Assembly (NCBI RefSeq): GCF_002954245.1
Contig: NZ_PPTG01000025.1
Span: forward strand, 186,001 to 250,000
Length of the DNA: 64,000 bases
DNA from: Cryobacterium aureum
GTDB lineage: Bacteria > Actinomycetota > Actinomycetes > Actinomycetales > Microbacteriaceae
Reading direction: 5' to 3'
Shown: positions 16,128-24,155 of the stretch, in pieces
Layout: each line of letters begins with the position of its first letter
How positions within the stretch are numbered: the stretch's first letter is position 1
Notes under the pieces: generated by a model
What the model was told of the DNA's origin: nothing
The model's database searches: none
Seen by the model: only the letters and a program-made list of their open reading frames with translations
Translations under genes and position numbers: made by a program

Positions 16128-17359
16128 GGGGTGCGCATATCTATTGGGCCGAGAACGGATGCGGCGGCGGTCGCGTGTGCGGAATCCGCGTCGGAGGGGT
16201 GGAAGAAACCGGCGAGCACATCGCGGTAGAGCCGGGCGAGTTCGGAGGACGCGGTGTAGGCCTGGCCACCGGCGACCTGCACGGCGGTGTCGACGACGAA
16301 CTTGGCGTTCTGCGTGGCCCGGTATTTGAGCCCGGACAGCTGGGCGAACCAGGCCGGCCCAACCATGAACGACCGCTCGTCGACCGCTCGGGCGAGGGCG
16401 TCTATCTGCGGGTAGATGCCGTCCATCGCGATGACGAGGTCGCCGACCCGCCAGCGCGCCACCGGATCCTGTGCGTGCGAGCGCCCGTCGTTCTTCAGCG
16501 AGGTACGCCGGTGTGCGCCGTCGACGGCGAGTTCGAGAGCGCGCTGGCCGATACCCGTATAGACCGCGGAGAGCAAAATCTCGAAGTTGGCGAAGATACC
16601 GGCCACGAGCGGGTCGCCGTTCGGGCCGACCGGCAGTCGCCGCACGACGCGGTCCGGGCGGGCGAGCGCGCCGTCGAGCACGGTGCTTTGGCTCTGGCTG
16701 GCGCGCATGCCGAGGGTGTTCCAGTCATCTTTGGAGCGGATGCCGGCATCCGCCTTCTCGAGAAAAGCCCAGACGATCGCGGGTGCTTCGGGGTCGGTCG
16801 AGTCGAGCCCCAGGGTGCCGAGCCGGGTCCAGGCGGGGGAAAGCGAGGTGAAAACCTTGGTGCCGGTGAACCGGTAGCCGCCGTCGGGCGCGGGGCGGGC
16901 ATCCGTTTGGGAGCCGAACAGAACGAGGTCATTGCCGGGTTCGCTCACGCCGAAGCCGAAGATCTCGCCCCGCCCGGCCTCTTCGAGCAGAAAGTCGAGC
17001 GAGTGGTCGCCCTGGGCGTGCAGGCCGCGGGCCACGCCGGTCCAGATCAGGTGCATATTCACCGCGAGGGCTGTGGCCGGGGCGTGCGCGGCGAGCCGGG
17101 TCTGCTCGCGCACGGTCTGCTGCAGGGTGCGTCCGAGCCCGCCGAACTTTGTCGGCACCAAGGCGCCCAGGTACCCGGCGGCGACGAGCTCCTCGAGGTC
17201 TTCGGTGAAGAACGCGTTGGCCTGGTCATACCCGGCCGCCCGCGAGCGGATGCCCGCCAGGAGCTCGGCAGACAGCAGCGGTTCGTCGCTGGACGGTACA
17301 AAAACGGCCGCCGCCGGGGGTGTTTCGGGCAGGGCTGGAGCAGGGAGAAACTCGGTCAC
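16124..17359 (-). CDS. Acyl-CoA dehydrogenase-family flavoprotein
   Basis: A 411-residue protein with the acyl-CoA dehydrogenase fold: N-terminal helical domain (ELVAAGYLGALVPTKFGGLG), middle beta domain (EIFGFGVSEPGND, YRFTGTKVFTSLSPAWTRLG) and C-terminal helical domain. The canonical catalytic glutamate motif near the C-terminus is not evident; it ends QVAGGQAYTASSELARLYRDVLAG, more like DszC/monooxygenase-type or hydroxylase-type members. The GTG start at 17359 lies seven bases after TAGGCT, with no Shine-Dalgarno, so the transcript may be leaderless. First gene of an operon with thrE. Confidence 0.82.
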   Translation of the reverse strand: MTEFLPAPALPETPPAAAVFVPSSDEPLLSAELLAGIRSRAAGYDQANAFFTEDLEELVAAGYLGALVPTKFGGLGRTLQQTVREQTRLAAHAPATALAVNMHLIWTGVARGLHAQGDHSLDFLLEEAGRGEIFGFGVSEPGNDLVLFGSQTDARPAPDGGYRFTGTKVFTSLSPAWTRLGTLGLDSTDPEAPAIVWAFLEKADAGIRSKDDWNTLGMRASQSQSTVLDGALARPDRVVRRLPVGPNGDPLVAGIFANFEILLSAVYTGIGQRALELAVDGAHRRTSLKNDGRSHAQDPVARWRVGDLVIAMDGIYPQIDALARAVDERSFMVGPAWFAQLSGLKYRATQNAKFVVDTAVQVAGGQAYTASSELARLYRDVLAGFFHPSDADSAHATAAASVLGPIDMRTP

Positions 17360-17366
17360 ACAGACA

Positions 17367-17372
17367 AGCCTA
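17367..17372 (-). promoter_or_regulatory. Putative -10 element (TAGGCT), leaderless transcript
   Basis: TANNNT-type hexamer on the minus strand, seven bases before the GTG of the acyl-CoA dehydrogenase-family gene, placing the transcript start at or next to the start codon. No good -35 was identified. Confidence 0.4.
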
Positions 17373-18251
17373 TGCAGCCTTGCGACGCCGCGCGAACATG
17401 CGCACGATCACAAGCACAATTACCCCCAAGATCGCCAGCATGACCAGCCAGGGGAGGGCCACTCCAAGGCCGACCAACAGGCCGCCGAGAGCGGTCACGA
17501 GGGCGGTCCAGCCGGTGATAATTCCGCTCCAAAACGTGTCGGGGCCGCTTGCCGCGACGGTGCCCTCCGCGACCAGTTCGAGCTGCACTGTGGAGTAGTC
17601 GATCTGGTCGGCGAGATAGTCGCGCTGGGACTGCAGGCTTTCGAGCTCACTCTGCCGGCTCGACAGGGCGCTTTCGATGCTGATCAGGTCGGCCGTGGTG
17701 GTGGCCGAAGCCATCAGCGCGAGCAGCCGGTCGACCGAGGTGGTGAGCGCGGTGATGCGGGCGTCGAGATCCTGGCTCTGCTGGGTCACGTCCTGGGCAG
17801 TGAGCGTGACGAAGTTGAGGGTGCCGAGCTTTTTCAGCTCTTTGAGGGTGCGGTCGAGTTCGTCGGACGGAATGCGCAGAGTCAGGTTGGCGCTGGCCGG
17901 CTGCACGTCGGTGGCAGGGTTCTCGCTGCGGCTGTCGACGCGACCGCCGGCCTGTTCGGTGATCGTGACGGCCGATTCGCTCGCTTTCACCGGGTCGGTG
18001 GCGGTGATCGAGAGGGATCCGGTGGTGATGACATCGCGGCTGGAGGTGTTCACGTCGCCGGTGGTGCCGGTGACCAGGCCGGATGCCCTGTCGCCCTCGG
18101 CGGGCGCGGCGCCGCCTAAGACGCTCCCGGACGAGTCTGCGCTCCCCTCTGCGCTCCCCTCAGTGCTCACCGAACTACCGCTGTTCGTCGTGCATCCCGC
18201 CAGCAATAGAGCCGTCAGAAGAACCGCGATCGCACCCCAAGTTCGTCTCAT
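17370..18251 (-). CDS. DUF4349 domain lipoprotein
   Basis: A 293-residue lipoprotein. The signal MRRTWGAIAVLLTALLLAGC has lipobox LAGC at residue 20. A Ser/Gly-rich linker follows (to about 60), then a DUF4349 region (DVITTGSLSITATDP, GRVDSRSEN, ANLTLRIPSDELDRTLKEL), a predicted coiled coil (LDARITALTTSVDRLLALM, ESLQSQRDYLADQI), and a C-terminal transmembrane segment (LPWLVMLAILGVIVLVIV) with basic tail. The family is of unknown function, anchored at both ends of the membrane. TACAGT lies five bases before the ATG. Confidence 0.85.
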   Translation of the reverse strand: MRRTWGAIAVLLTALLLAGCTTNSGSSVSTEGSAEGSADSSGSVLGGAAPAEGDRASGLVTGTTGDVNTSSRDVITTGSLSITATDPVKASESAVTITEQAGGRVDSRSENPATDVQPASANLTLRIPSDELDRTLKELKKLGTLNFVTLTAQDVTQQSQDLDARITALTTSVDRLLALMASATTTADLISIESALSSRQSELESLQSQRDYLADQIDYSTVQLELVAEGTVAASGPDTFWSGIITGWTALVTALGGLLVGLGVALPWLVMLAILGVIVLVIVRMFARRRKAA

Positions 18252-18392
18252 GCCTTACTGTATTGGCGCGCCGATGCCCGGGACTGGAGGCAGTCTGGGA
18301 GTCGGATCACAATTGGGACTCGATGTCTGTCCCCCGAAGTATGGTCGTGGGGTCGGCGGTTCAGCCCGACTCGCAACGACCAGGAGGACGAC

Positions 18393-18614
18393 ATGGGATT
18401 CATTGACAATGCCAAGGATGCGCTCGACGCCACGGGCAAGAAGATCGGCCGGACGGTGGATGACGCCAAGGACCGCATCGAAGACAAGGCCGACGAGGCC
18501 AAGGCCGACGCCAAGGTGAAGAAAGCCGAGGGTGAGGTGAAGCACGCCGAAGCCGAGCGCGGCGCCACCGAAGCCAAGAATGACTTCAAGGCCACGCTCC
18601 GCGACAATAATTAG
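18393..18614 (+). CDS. Small CsbD/LEA-like amphipathic protein (73 aa)
   Basis: A 73-residue, charged, helix-forming protein starting MGFIDNAKDALDATGKKIG, with repeated DDAKDRIEDKADEAKADAK-type 11-mer-like periodicity resembling CsbD or LEA stress proteins. A strong AGGAGG site precedes the ATG. Such proteins are usually part of general stress or stationary-phase responses, but no stress sigma-factor promoter was clear here. It is divergent from the DUF4349 gene. Confidence 0.7.
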   Translation: MGFIDNAKDALDATGKKIGRTVDDAKDRIEDKADEAKADAKVKKAEGEVKHAEAERGATEAKNDFKATLRDNN

Positions 18615-18616
18615 AT

Positions 18617-19456
18617 ATGACCTGGCGGGTGGAGCGGATGCGCAGAGCGCGTCGGCGCCGCCCGCCGCTTTTGCACGTCGCAACGGATGCCGGCAGTGGC
18701 CCGGTCGTCGTTCTCGTGCACGGCATCGCGTCGTCATCGGTCACCTTCTATGAGGTGATTCCGATGCTGACCCCGCATCATCGGGTGATTGCGGTCGACA
18801 TTCTCGGGTTCGGGCAGTCGCCGGCCCCGGACGGATGTGAATACCGGCTGGAGGATCACGTCGGGGCCCTGGCTGCGACCATCAGCTCGTTGAAGCTCAA
18901 GGAACCATTTGTGCTGGTCGGGCACTCGCTCGGCAGCCTGATCAGCACCCGTTACGCGGCCATGGAACGGCACGGTCGGTTCTGGGCGGCGTGGCGTCGG
19001 CTGGCCGGACGCGGACCGGTCTCGCGCCTGCTGCTGGTGGGGCCGCCGGTGTATCTGTCACCGAGTGATATCGGCGATCCGCGGGTGCGGGCACGGGTGA
19101 GCGCCTACCTGCGGGCCTACGATTTTCTGCGCGCCAACAAGGAGTTCACGCTCGCCAACGCCGCCATCATGTCGCGGCTGCTGCCCAAGGGCATCTTCGA
19201 ACTGACCGAGAAAACCTGGACGCCGTTCATCAAGTCGATGGAGCACTGCATCGAATCGCAGACCGTGGTGAGCGACATCGCGAGCCTCCGGGTGCCGGTC
19301 GACGTCATCTACGGAGCGCTCGACGCGTTCATCGCGCAGGGCAGCCTGACCGTGATCGAGCGGATGCGCCACGTCACGATGCACCGCGTCGAGGCCAACG
19401 ACCACATTATTCGGAAGCGTCTGGCCCGGGTGCTCGTGAAGGTCATCGACGGCTGA
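18617..19456 (+). CDS. Alpha/beta-fold hydrolase
   Basis: A 279-residue hydrolase with oxyanion motif LVHGIASSS (residues 33-41), nucleophile elbow VGHSLGSL (Ser about 102), acid Asp in YGALDAFIAQ and His in EANDHIIRK. A basic N-terminus (RMRRARRRRPP) precedes the domain. It begins two bases after the stop of the CsbD-like gene, so both are probably on one transcript. The substrate is unknown; esterase or lactonase activity is plausible. Confidence 0.85.
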   Translation: MTWRVERMRRARRRRPPLLHVATDAGSGPVVVLVHGIASSSVTFYEVIPMLTPHHRVIAVDILGFGQSPAPDGCEYRLEDHVGALAATISSLKLKEPFVLVGHSLGSLISTRYAAMERHGRFWAAWRRLAGRGPVSRLLLVGPPVYLSPSDIGDPRVRARVSAYLRAYDFLRANKEFTLANAAIMSRLLPKGIFELTEKTWTPFIKSMEHCIESQTVVSDIASLRVPVDVIYGALDAFIAQGSLTVIERMRHVTMHRVEANDHIIRKRLARVLVKVIDG

Positions 19457-19632
19457 CCGGGTGTGGGTGCCTGGGAGCTGGTGAGCATCCGGGTTGCCGA
19501 CGGCCGCCGCCGGACTCGTCGCCATGCTGCCGACGGCTGCGAGTGCGTCACTGGTAGCCGATGCGGGCTCCGGGGGCGATTTCACTCCGTCCGTGCCATG
19601 ACCGAACGGATGCCCGATCCCTGAAGTCCCAC

Positions 19633-20604
19633 TCACCGCGGCAGGTCGGGGCCCTCGCACTGCGGCGGGTCGCCGATGCGTTCGAGGGCGTCGACGATGA
19701 GTGCCCAGAACTTCTCGTGGTCGAGGTCGACGGCGACCTGCGTGGTGCAGTCGGCCGGGGCTGGCGCCCGAAAGTCGGCCACGGTCATGCCGAGCGTGAG
19801 GGTTCCGGCCAGTTCCACGTCGAGCGGAGCCTTGCGCACGGTGATCACGCTCGGGTCGATCACATAGGCGACCGCGCACGGGTCGTGCACCGGTGGATAG
19901 TCGAATCCCTGGGCATACTTGTAGGTCTCGGCGAAGAACGCCAGCAGCTCGCCGACGAACCGGGCTGGTGCCGTGTCGACGGCCGCGATCCGGGCGACGA
20001 TGTCGGGGGTGGCGAGGGCTTGGTGGGTCAGATCCAGCCCGATCATGGTCAGCGGCCACTTCTCGTTGAAGACGATGTGGGCGGCTTCGGGGTCGATGAC
20101 GATGTTGAACTCGGCCGTGGCCGACCAATTACCCACGTGGTAGCCGCCGCCCATCAGCACGACCTGCTTGACCCGCTCGACGATGCGCGGCTCCTTGCGG
20201 ACGGCGAGGGCGATGTTGGTCAGGGCGCCGGTCGGCACGAGCGTGATCTCGCCCGGCTCGTGCGCCATGATCGTGTCGATGATGAGGTCGACGGCGTGCC
20301 GTTGGTCGAGCTCGAGGGTGGGTTCGGGCAGCACCGGGCCGTCGAGGCCCGACTCGCCGTGAATGGACGGCGCCGTCTCAATCTGCCGAACCAGTGGGCG
20401 TGGGCATCCGGCAGCAAAGGGCACCCCGGTTATTCCGGCCACGCGGGCCACAGACAGGGCGTTGCGGGTGACCTTGGCGAGGGTCTGGTTGCCCATCACG
20501 GTGGTCACGGCGACGAGCTCGATGTTCGGATTGCCGTGCGCGAGCAGCATCGCGACCGCGTCGTCGTGGCCGGGGTCGCAGTCGAGAATGATTTTGGTGG
20601 GCAC
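19633..20604 (-). CDS. Nucleoside hydrolase
   Basis: A 323-residue member of the inosine-uridine-preferring nucleoside hydrolase family, splitting ribonucleosides into base and ribose. The Ca2+-binding signature DCDPGHDDAVAML is at residues 8-20; TGALTNIALA and HDPCAVAYVIDP, near residue 240, complete the site. The GTG start has TACCCT five bases upstream and no evident Shine-Dalgarno. It faces away from the adenosine deaminase gene; together they suggest purine nucleoside salvage. Specificity (inosine, uridine or pyrimidine) cannot be read. Confidence 0.92.
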   Translation of the reverse strand: MPTKIILDCDPGHDDAVAMLLAHGNPNIELVAVTTVMGNQTLAKVTRNALSVARVAGITGVPFAAGCPRPLVRQIETAPSIHGESGLDGPVLPEPTLELDQRHAVDLIIDTIMAHEPGEITLVPTGALTNIALAVRKEPRIVERVKQVVLMGGGYHVGNWSATAEFNIVIDPEAAHIVFNEKWPLTMIGLDLTHQALATPDIVARIAAVDTAPARFVGELLAFFAETYKYAQGFDYPPVHDPCAVAYVIDPSVITVRKAPLDVELAGTLTLGMTVADFRAPAPADCTTQVAVDLDHEKFWALIVDALERIGDPPQCEGPDLPR

Positions 20605-20631
20605 AGCTCAGGGTACGTGGTCTTGCGCTTT

Positions 20632-20647
20632 CCGGGCCCGGGCCCCG
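20632..20647. repeat. Half copy of the GGGCCCGGGCCC palindromic element
   Basis: CCGGGCCCGGGCCCCG matches one outer arm of the full elements at 24868-24947 and 36971-37036. No partner arm or TTTATA-loop core is present here. It lies in the divergent region between the nucleoside hydrolase and adenosine deaminase genes. Confidence 0.6.
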
Positions 20648-20802
20648 TGCAGTCTGCAAGACGCAGCGAGAGCGGGCGACCAAAGAGGCGGGATCACGCG
20701 CATTCGCTCGCCGCATTTCTCATGGTCCGTCCAGAGGTGCTCCGATAAGCTGGGCGCGCGGTTGTAGTTCACACCCGCCCCGGTACCGAGGAGCTTGTTC
20801 GT

Positions 20803-21921
20803 ATGACTTTGATCGAGGAATTCCTCATGCCCGGCGGCGGCACGAGCATTAACACCCTGCCCAAGGTTTCGCTGCACGACCACCTCGACGGCGGCTTGCG
20901 CCCGCAGTCCATCATCGAGCTGGCCGACTCCATCGGATTCGTGCTTCCCACAACGGATGCCGATGCCCTCGGCGAGTGGTTCTCCGACCAGTCCAACGCT
21001 GGCTCGCTCGTGGAATACCTGAAGACCTTCGACGTCACGACCGCCGTCATGCAAACCCGCGAGGGCCTCAGTCGCGTCGCCCGCGAATTCGTCGAGGACC
21101 TCGCCGACGACGGCGTCATCTACGGCGAGATTCGCTGGGCTCCCGAACAGCACCTGGCCCGCGGACTCACACTGAACGAGGTCGTCGAAGCCGTGCAGGA
21201 CGGCATCGAAGCCGGCATCGAGAACGTCGAACAGTCCGGCCGCAGCATCCGTATCGGCCAGCTCATCACCGCCATGCGCCACGCTAACCGCAGCCTCGAG
21301 ATCGCCGAACTCGCCGTGCGTTACCGCTTCGACGGCGTCGTCGGGTTCGACATCGCCGGCGCCGAGGCCGGCTTCCCGGCCGGCAACCATCGCGGCGCCT
21401 TCGACCTGCTGGCCCGCGAATTCATGCCGGTTACCGTGCACGCCGGCGAGGCCGACGGGCTGGACAGCATTCGCGGCGCCCTGTTCGACGGCCGCGCGCT
21501 GCGCCTCGGTCACGGTGTTCGCCTGGCCGAAGACGTCACCATCGAACGCCAGGACGACGATAACACCTTCGTCACCCTCGGCCCGGTCGCCCAGTGGGTG
21601 CGCGACCGCGAGATCACGCTCGAGCTCAGCCCCTCCTCGAACCTGCAGACCGGAGCGGTCGCCGCCTGGGGCGAGGAACTCTTCGACCACCCGTTCGACC
21701 TGCTCTATCAGCTCGGCTTCAAGGTCACCGTCAACACCGACAACCGCCTGATGAGCGACACCACCCTCACCCAGGAGCTCGCCCTGCTGTCCGACGCCTT
21801 CGGCTACGACCTCAGCGACCTCGAGACCTTCCAGCTCAACGCGGCCCACGCCGCTTTCCTGCCGCTGGAAGATCGCGAAGAGCTCGTCGAAGCCATCGAA
21901 GCCGGCTTCGGCGACGCTTGA
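20803..21921 (+). CDS. add: Adenosine deaminase
   Basis: A 372-residue zinc enzyme converting adenosine to inosine. Metal and substrate motifs: LHDHLDGGLRP (residues 26-36), VTVHAGEADG near 210, LSPSSNLQTGA near 275 and NTDNRLMSDT near 310. The family length is about 340-370. The ATG has GAGGAG upstream. It is followed 71 bases later by PTS IIA and IIB genes in the same direction, probably on one transcript. Confidence 0.95.
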   Translation: MTLIEEFLMPGGGTSINTLPKVSLHDHLDGGLRPQSIIELADSIGFVLPTTDADALGEWFSDQSNAGSLVEYLKTFDVTTAVMQTREGLSRVAREFVEDLADDGVIYGEIRWAPEQHLARGLTLNEVVEAVQDGIEAGIENVEQSGRSIRIGQLITAMRHANRSLEIAELAVRYRFDGVVGFDIAGAEAGFPAGNHRGAFDLLAREFMPVTVHAGEADGLDSIRGALFDGRALRLGHGVRLAEDVTIERQDDDNTFVTLGPVAQWVRDREITLELSPSSNLQTGAVAAWGEELFDHPFDLLYQLGFKVTVNTDNRLMSDTTLTQELALLSDAFGYDLSDLETFQLNAAHAAFLPLEDREELVEAIEAGFGDA

Positions 21922-21992
21922 GACCGGCCGGCGAGCCCGATCGGCTCTCCGAGCAGGTTCACCCGGCTCCACCCGTTTACCCGAAAGAAATC

Positions 21993-22433
21993 ATGCCACT
22001 CCCGCACCTTCCGCTTGACGCCATCACCATCGGCGCGCACGCTGACGACTGGCCAGCCGCCATCACGGCCGCTGGTGACGCCCTCGTGCGTTCCGGCGCC
22101 GCGACATCCGCTTATACCGAGCGCATGATCGCGGTGATTCGCGAATTCGGCGCGTACATTGTGATCGCGCCGGGGCTGGCGCTCGCGCATGCCCGTCCGG
22201 GAGCGGATGTTCTCACCGACGGACTCTGCGTCGTCACCCTGGCCGAACCGGTCTCCTTCGGTCACCCGCACAACGACCCGGTCAGCGTGATCGTGGGACT
22301 GGCCGTGACCGGCGCCGACGACCACCTGCAGTTCGTCGCCGAACTCGCCAACGTGTTCAACGACCCGAAGGTGATTCCGGCGCTGGCCGGCGCGACTTCA
22401 GCCGAGTTCGTGCAGAGCGTGTTCGCCCCATGA
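21993..22433 (+). CDS. PTS sugar transporter subunit IIA (ascorbate/mannitol type)
   Basis: A 146-residue EIIA phosphocarrier of the PtsN/UlaC-like fold. The phosphorylatable His66 lies in IAPGLALAHARPG, with VVTLAEPVSFGHPHNDPV downstream (second conserved His). The ATG at 21993 follows GAAAGAAA; the longer frame overlaps add and is rejected. The stop overlaps the IIB start (ATGA). No IIC permease gene follows, so this pair must work with a permease encoded elsewhere or regulate something. Confidence 0.88.
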   Translation: MPLPHLPLDAITIGAHADDWPAAITAAGDALVRSGAATSAYTERMIAVIREFGAYIVIAPGLALAHARPGADVLTDGLCVVTLAEPVSFGHPHNDPVSVIVGLAVTGADDHLQFVAELANVFNDPKVIPALAGATSAEFVQSVFAP

Positions 22434-22705
22434 AGATCGTCGTGATGTGCGGCATTGGCCTCGGTACCTCGGCCATCCTCAAGGTCAATGCCGAGCGCGC
22501 CCTGGAACGCCTCGACATCGAGGCGAGCGTGCAGGCCACGGATGTCGCCGGCGTGCGGGCGGCCGCGGCCGACGCCCAGGTCATTCTGACGTCGTCGGAG
22601 CTCGCCCCGGTGATCGGCAAGACCAACGCCGACGTGATCGTCATCAACAATTACTTCGACGTCGACGAACTCGTCGCCAAGCTCGAGATCGCCCTGGGTT
22701 CCTGA
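22430..22705 (+). CDS. PTS sugar transporter subunit IIB (ascorbate/galactitol type)
   Basis: A 91-residue EIIB phosphocarrier. Phospho-acceptor Cys7 sits in the characteristic MKIVVMCGIGLGTSAI. The length and fold match UlaB/SgcB. It is coupled to IIA by a 4-base overlap and is the last gene of the add-IIA-IIB group. The usual UlaA-type IIC partner is absent from the window. Confidence 0.88.
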   Translation: MKIVVMCGIGLGTSAILKVNAERALERLDIEASVQATDVAGVRAAAADAQVILTSSELAPVIGKTNADVIVINNYFDVDELVAKLEIALGS

Positions 22706-22774
22706 CCCCACTGCCGTCACCCGGGCCGTTGCATCCGCTCACACGGCTGTCGCGCACTGATGCGGGAGTACTGT

Positions 22775-22788
22775 TGTATGCGTATACA
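22775..22788. promoter_or_regulatory. Palindrome TGTAT-N4-ATACA upstream of the alcohol dehydrogenase
   Basis: TGTATGCGTATACA, 42 bases before the start codon, resembles GntR-type operators. It overlaps a possible -35 (TTGTAT, 22774-22779). The cognate regulator is not in the window. Confidence 0.3.
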
Positions 22789-22829
22789 TGTACTGATCTA
22801 ACTGCCTGAAGCATTGGAAAGAAGAGAAC

Positions 22830-23882
22830 ATGCGCGCCGTCGTATTCGAAGCCTGGAAGACCTTCCCCATCCTGAAGGACATCGAGAAGCCGACGCCGGG
22901 CCCGGGTGAAGTGCTCCTGAAGGTGGCCGGTGCCGGCGCTTGCCACTCCGATGTCGCCGTGTACAAGGATTTCGAGGCCGCCACAGCGCCCCCACAACTT
23001 GCCCCCAGCTATGTGCTCGGTCACGAAAACTCCGGCTGGGCCGAAGAACTCGGAGAGGGAGTCGAGGGCATCACCGTCGGCGACGCCTTCCTCGTATACG
23101 GCCCGATCGGCTGCGGACACTGCGTGGCCTGTTCCCGTGGTGAAGACACCTACTGCTCCAACGCCGCCACGATGCCCTACCTGGCCTCCGGTCTGGGCCG
23201 CGATGGCGGAATGGCCGAGTACATCGTGGTTCCCGCTCGCAACCTGGTGCCGCTCGGGGATGCCGATCCGATTGCGGCCGCGCCTCTGTCAGACGCCGGC
23301 CTCACGCCCTATCACGCCATCAAGAACTCCCTTCCCAACCTCGCCGGCGGCGGAAAGTTCGCCCTCGTCGTGGGCCTCGGCGGCCTCGGCCAGGTTGCCG
23401 TGCAGATCCTCACCGCGCTCACCGGTGCCACTGTCATCGCGACCGATTCCAAAGCGGATGCCATGACTCGCGCAGAAGCACACGGTGCCATCACCGTGGC
23501 CAGCGGCCCAGACCAGGCCGCGAAGATCCGGGAAATCACCGGTGGTCGCGGCGTCGACGCCGCCTTCGATTTCGTGGGAATCGCCCCGACCATCGCCCTC
23601 GCCTCAGCCGTCATGGCCACGAAGTCACGCCTGACCGTCGTGGGCATCGCCGGAGGAAAGTACGAGTGGTCCTTCTTCACCACGCCCTATGAGTCCACCC
23701 TGACGAACACCTACTGGGGAACCATCGAGGACCTCTACGAGGTCGTCGCCATGTACAAGGCCGGGCAGATCACGCCCGACGTTGAGGTCTTCGCCATGGA
23801 AGACGCCCTCGAGGCCTACCGCAAGCTCGAAGCCGGAGAGCTCACCGGCCGCGCGGTCGTCGTGCCGCACCTCGCGCGGTAG
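22830..23882 (+). CDS. Zinc-dependent alcohol dehydrogenase (NAD(P)-dependent)
   Basis: A 350-residue medium-chain dehydrogenase. Catalytic zinc residues are Cys38 and His65-Glu66 (YVLGHENSG); the structural zinc is held by Cys95, Cys98, Cys101 and Cys109 (GCGHCVACSRGEDTYC). The Rossmann motif VVGLGGLGQVAVQ lies near residue 175, and DFVGIAPTIALAS follows. The start has AAAGAAG upstream. It probably oxidises or reduces a short-chain or aromatic alcohol; it resembles AdhP/aryl-alcohol types. A monocistronic unit, followed by the palindromic element. Confidence 0.92.
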   Translation: MRAVVFEAWKTFPILKDIEKPTPGPGEVLLKVAGAGACHSDVAVYKDFEAATAPPQLAPSYVLGHENSGWAEELGEGVEGITVGDAFLVYGPIGCGHCVACSRGEDTYCSNAATMPYLASGLGRDGGMAEYIVVPARNLVPLGDADPIAAAPLSDAGLTPYHAIKNSLPNLAGGGKFALVVGLGGLGQVAVQILTALTGATVIATDSKADAMTRAEAHGAITVASGPDQAAKIREITGGRGVDAAFDFVGIAPTIALASAVMATKSRLTVVGIAGGKYEWSFFTTPYESTLTNTYWGTIEDLYEVVAMYKAGQITPDVEVFAMEDALEAYRKLEAGELTGRAVVVPHLAR

Positions 23883-23893
23883 GCCGCCGCGCC

Positions 23894-24005
23894 GCATCCG
23901 TTCGCCGACCCGTGAGTTTTCGGTCGACGCAGTTGCCGAGCCGTGAATTTTGAGCGATTTTTCGCGAAAAACGGGCCCAAACTCACGGCTCGGCGAAGCG
24001 GATGG
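23894..24005. repeat. Palindromic intergenic element, copy 2, with long terminal inverted repeats
   Basis: The ends are near-perfect inverted repeats: GCATCCGTTCGCCGACCCGT at the left pairs with the complement of the right end ACGGCTCGGCGAAGCGGATG, and the repeats continue into GAGTTT/AAACTC. An inner pair, GCCGAGCCGTGA (23935-23946) and TCACGGCTCGGC (23983-23994), encloses AT-rich sequence (GATTTTTCGCGAAAAAC). Related to the element at 11563-11642. It holds no ORF. Confidence 0.75.
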
Positions 24006-24143
24006 CGCTCCGCCCGCTCCGCGACTCGAACCCGTGCCAGAGGCACTTGCGCGTGACCCGGTTTCTGGCGGTCAGCCACGAGACCACGTCTCTGAGCCCC
24101 GCACCTGATCCGCGGTGATCCGGAACGTACCGCGCGTTGGGCC

Positions 24144-24149
24144 TATGCT
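24144..24149 (+). promoter_or_regulatory. Putative -10 element (TATGCT), leaderless transcript
   Basis: TATGCT lies exactly six bases before the ATG at 24156, so transcription would start on the start codon. No Shine-Dalgarno is present. The same TANNNT-N6-start spacing occurs before vapB-like, rfbC and punA. Confidence 0.45.
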
Positions 24150-24155
24150 CAGCGC

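Noticed and set aside
19457-19632. Possible small gene between the hydrolase and nucleoside hydrolase
   Set aside because: No ORF with a start site and no repeat or hairpin of note; treated as a plain convergent spacer.
24021-24040. tRNA-like T-loop (complement of GGGTTCGAGTC) in the intergenic region
   Set aside because: Flanking bases do not pair into a T-stem, and no acceptor stem or anticodon arm can be drawn around it; it is probably chance or a fragment.
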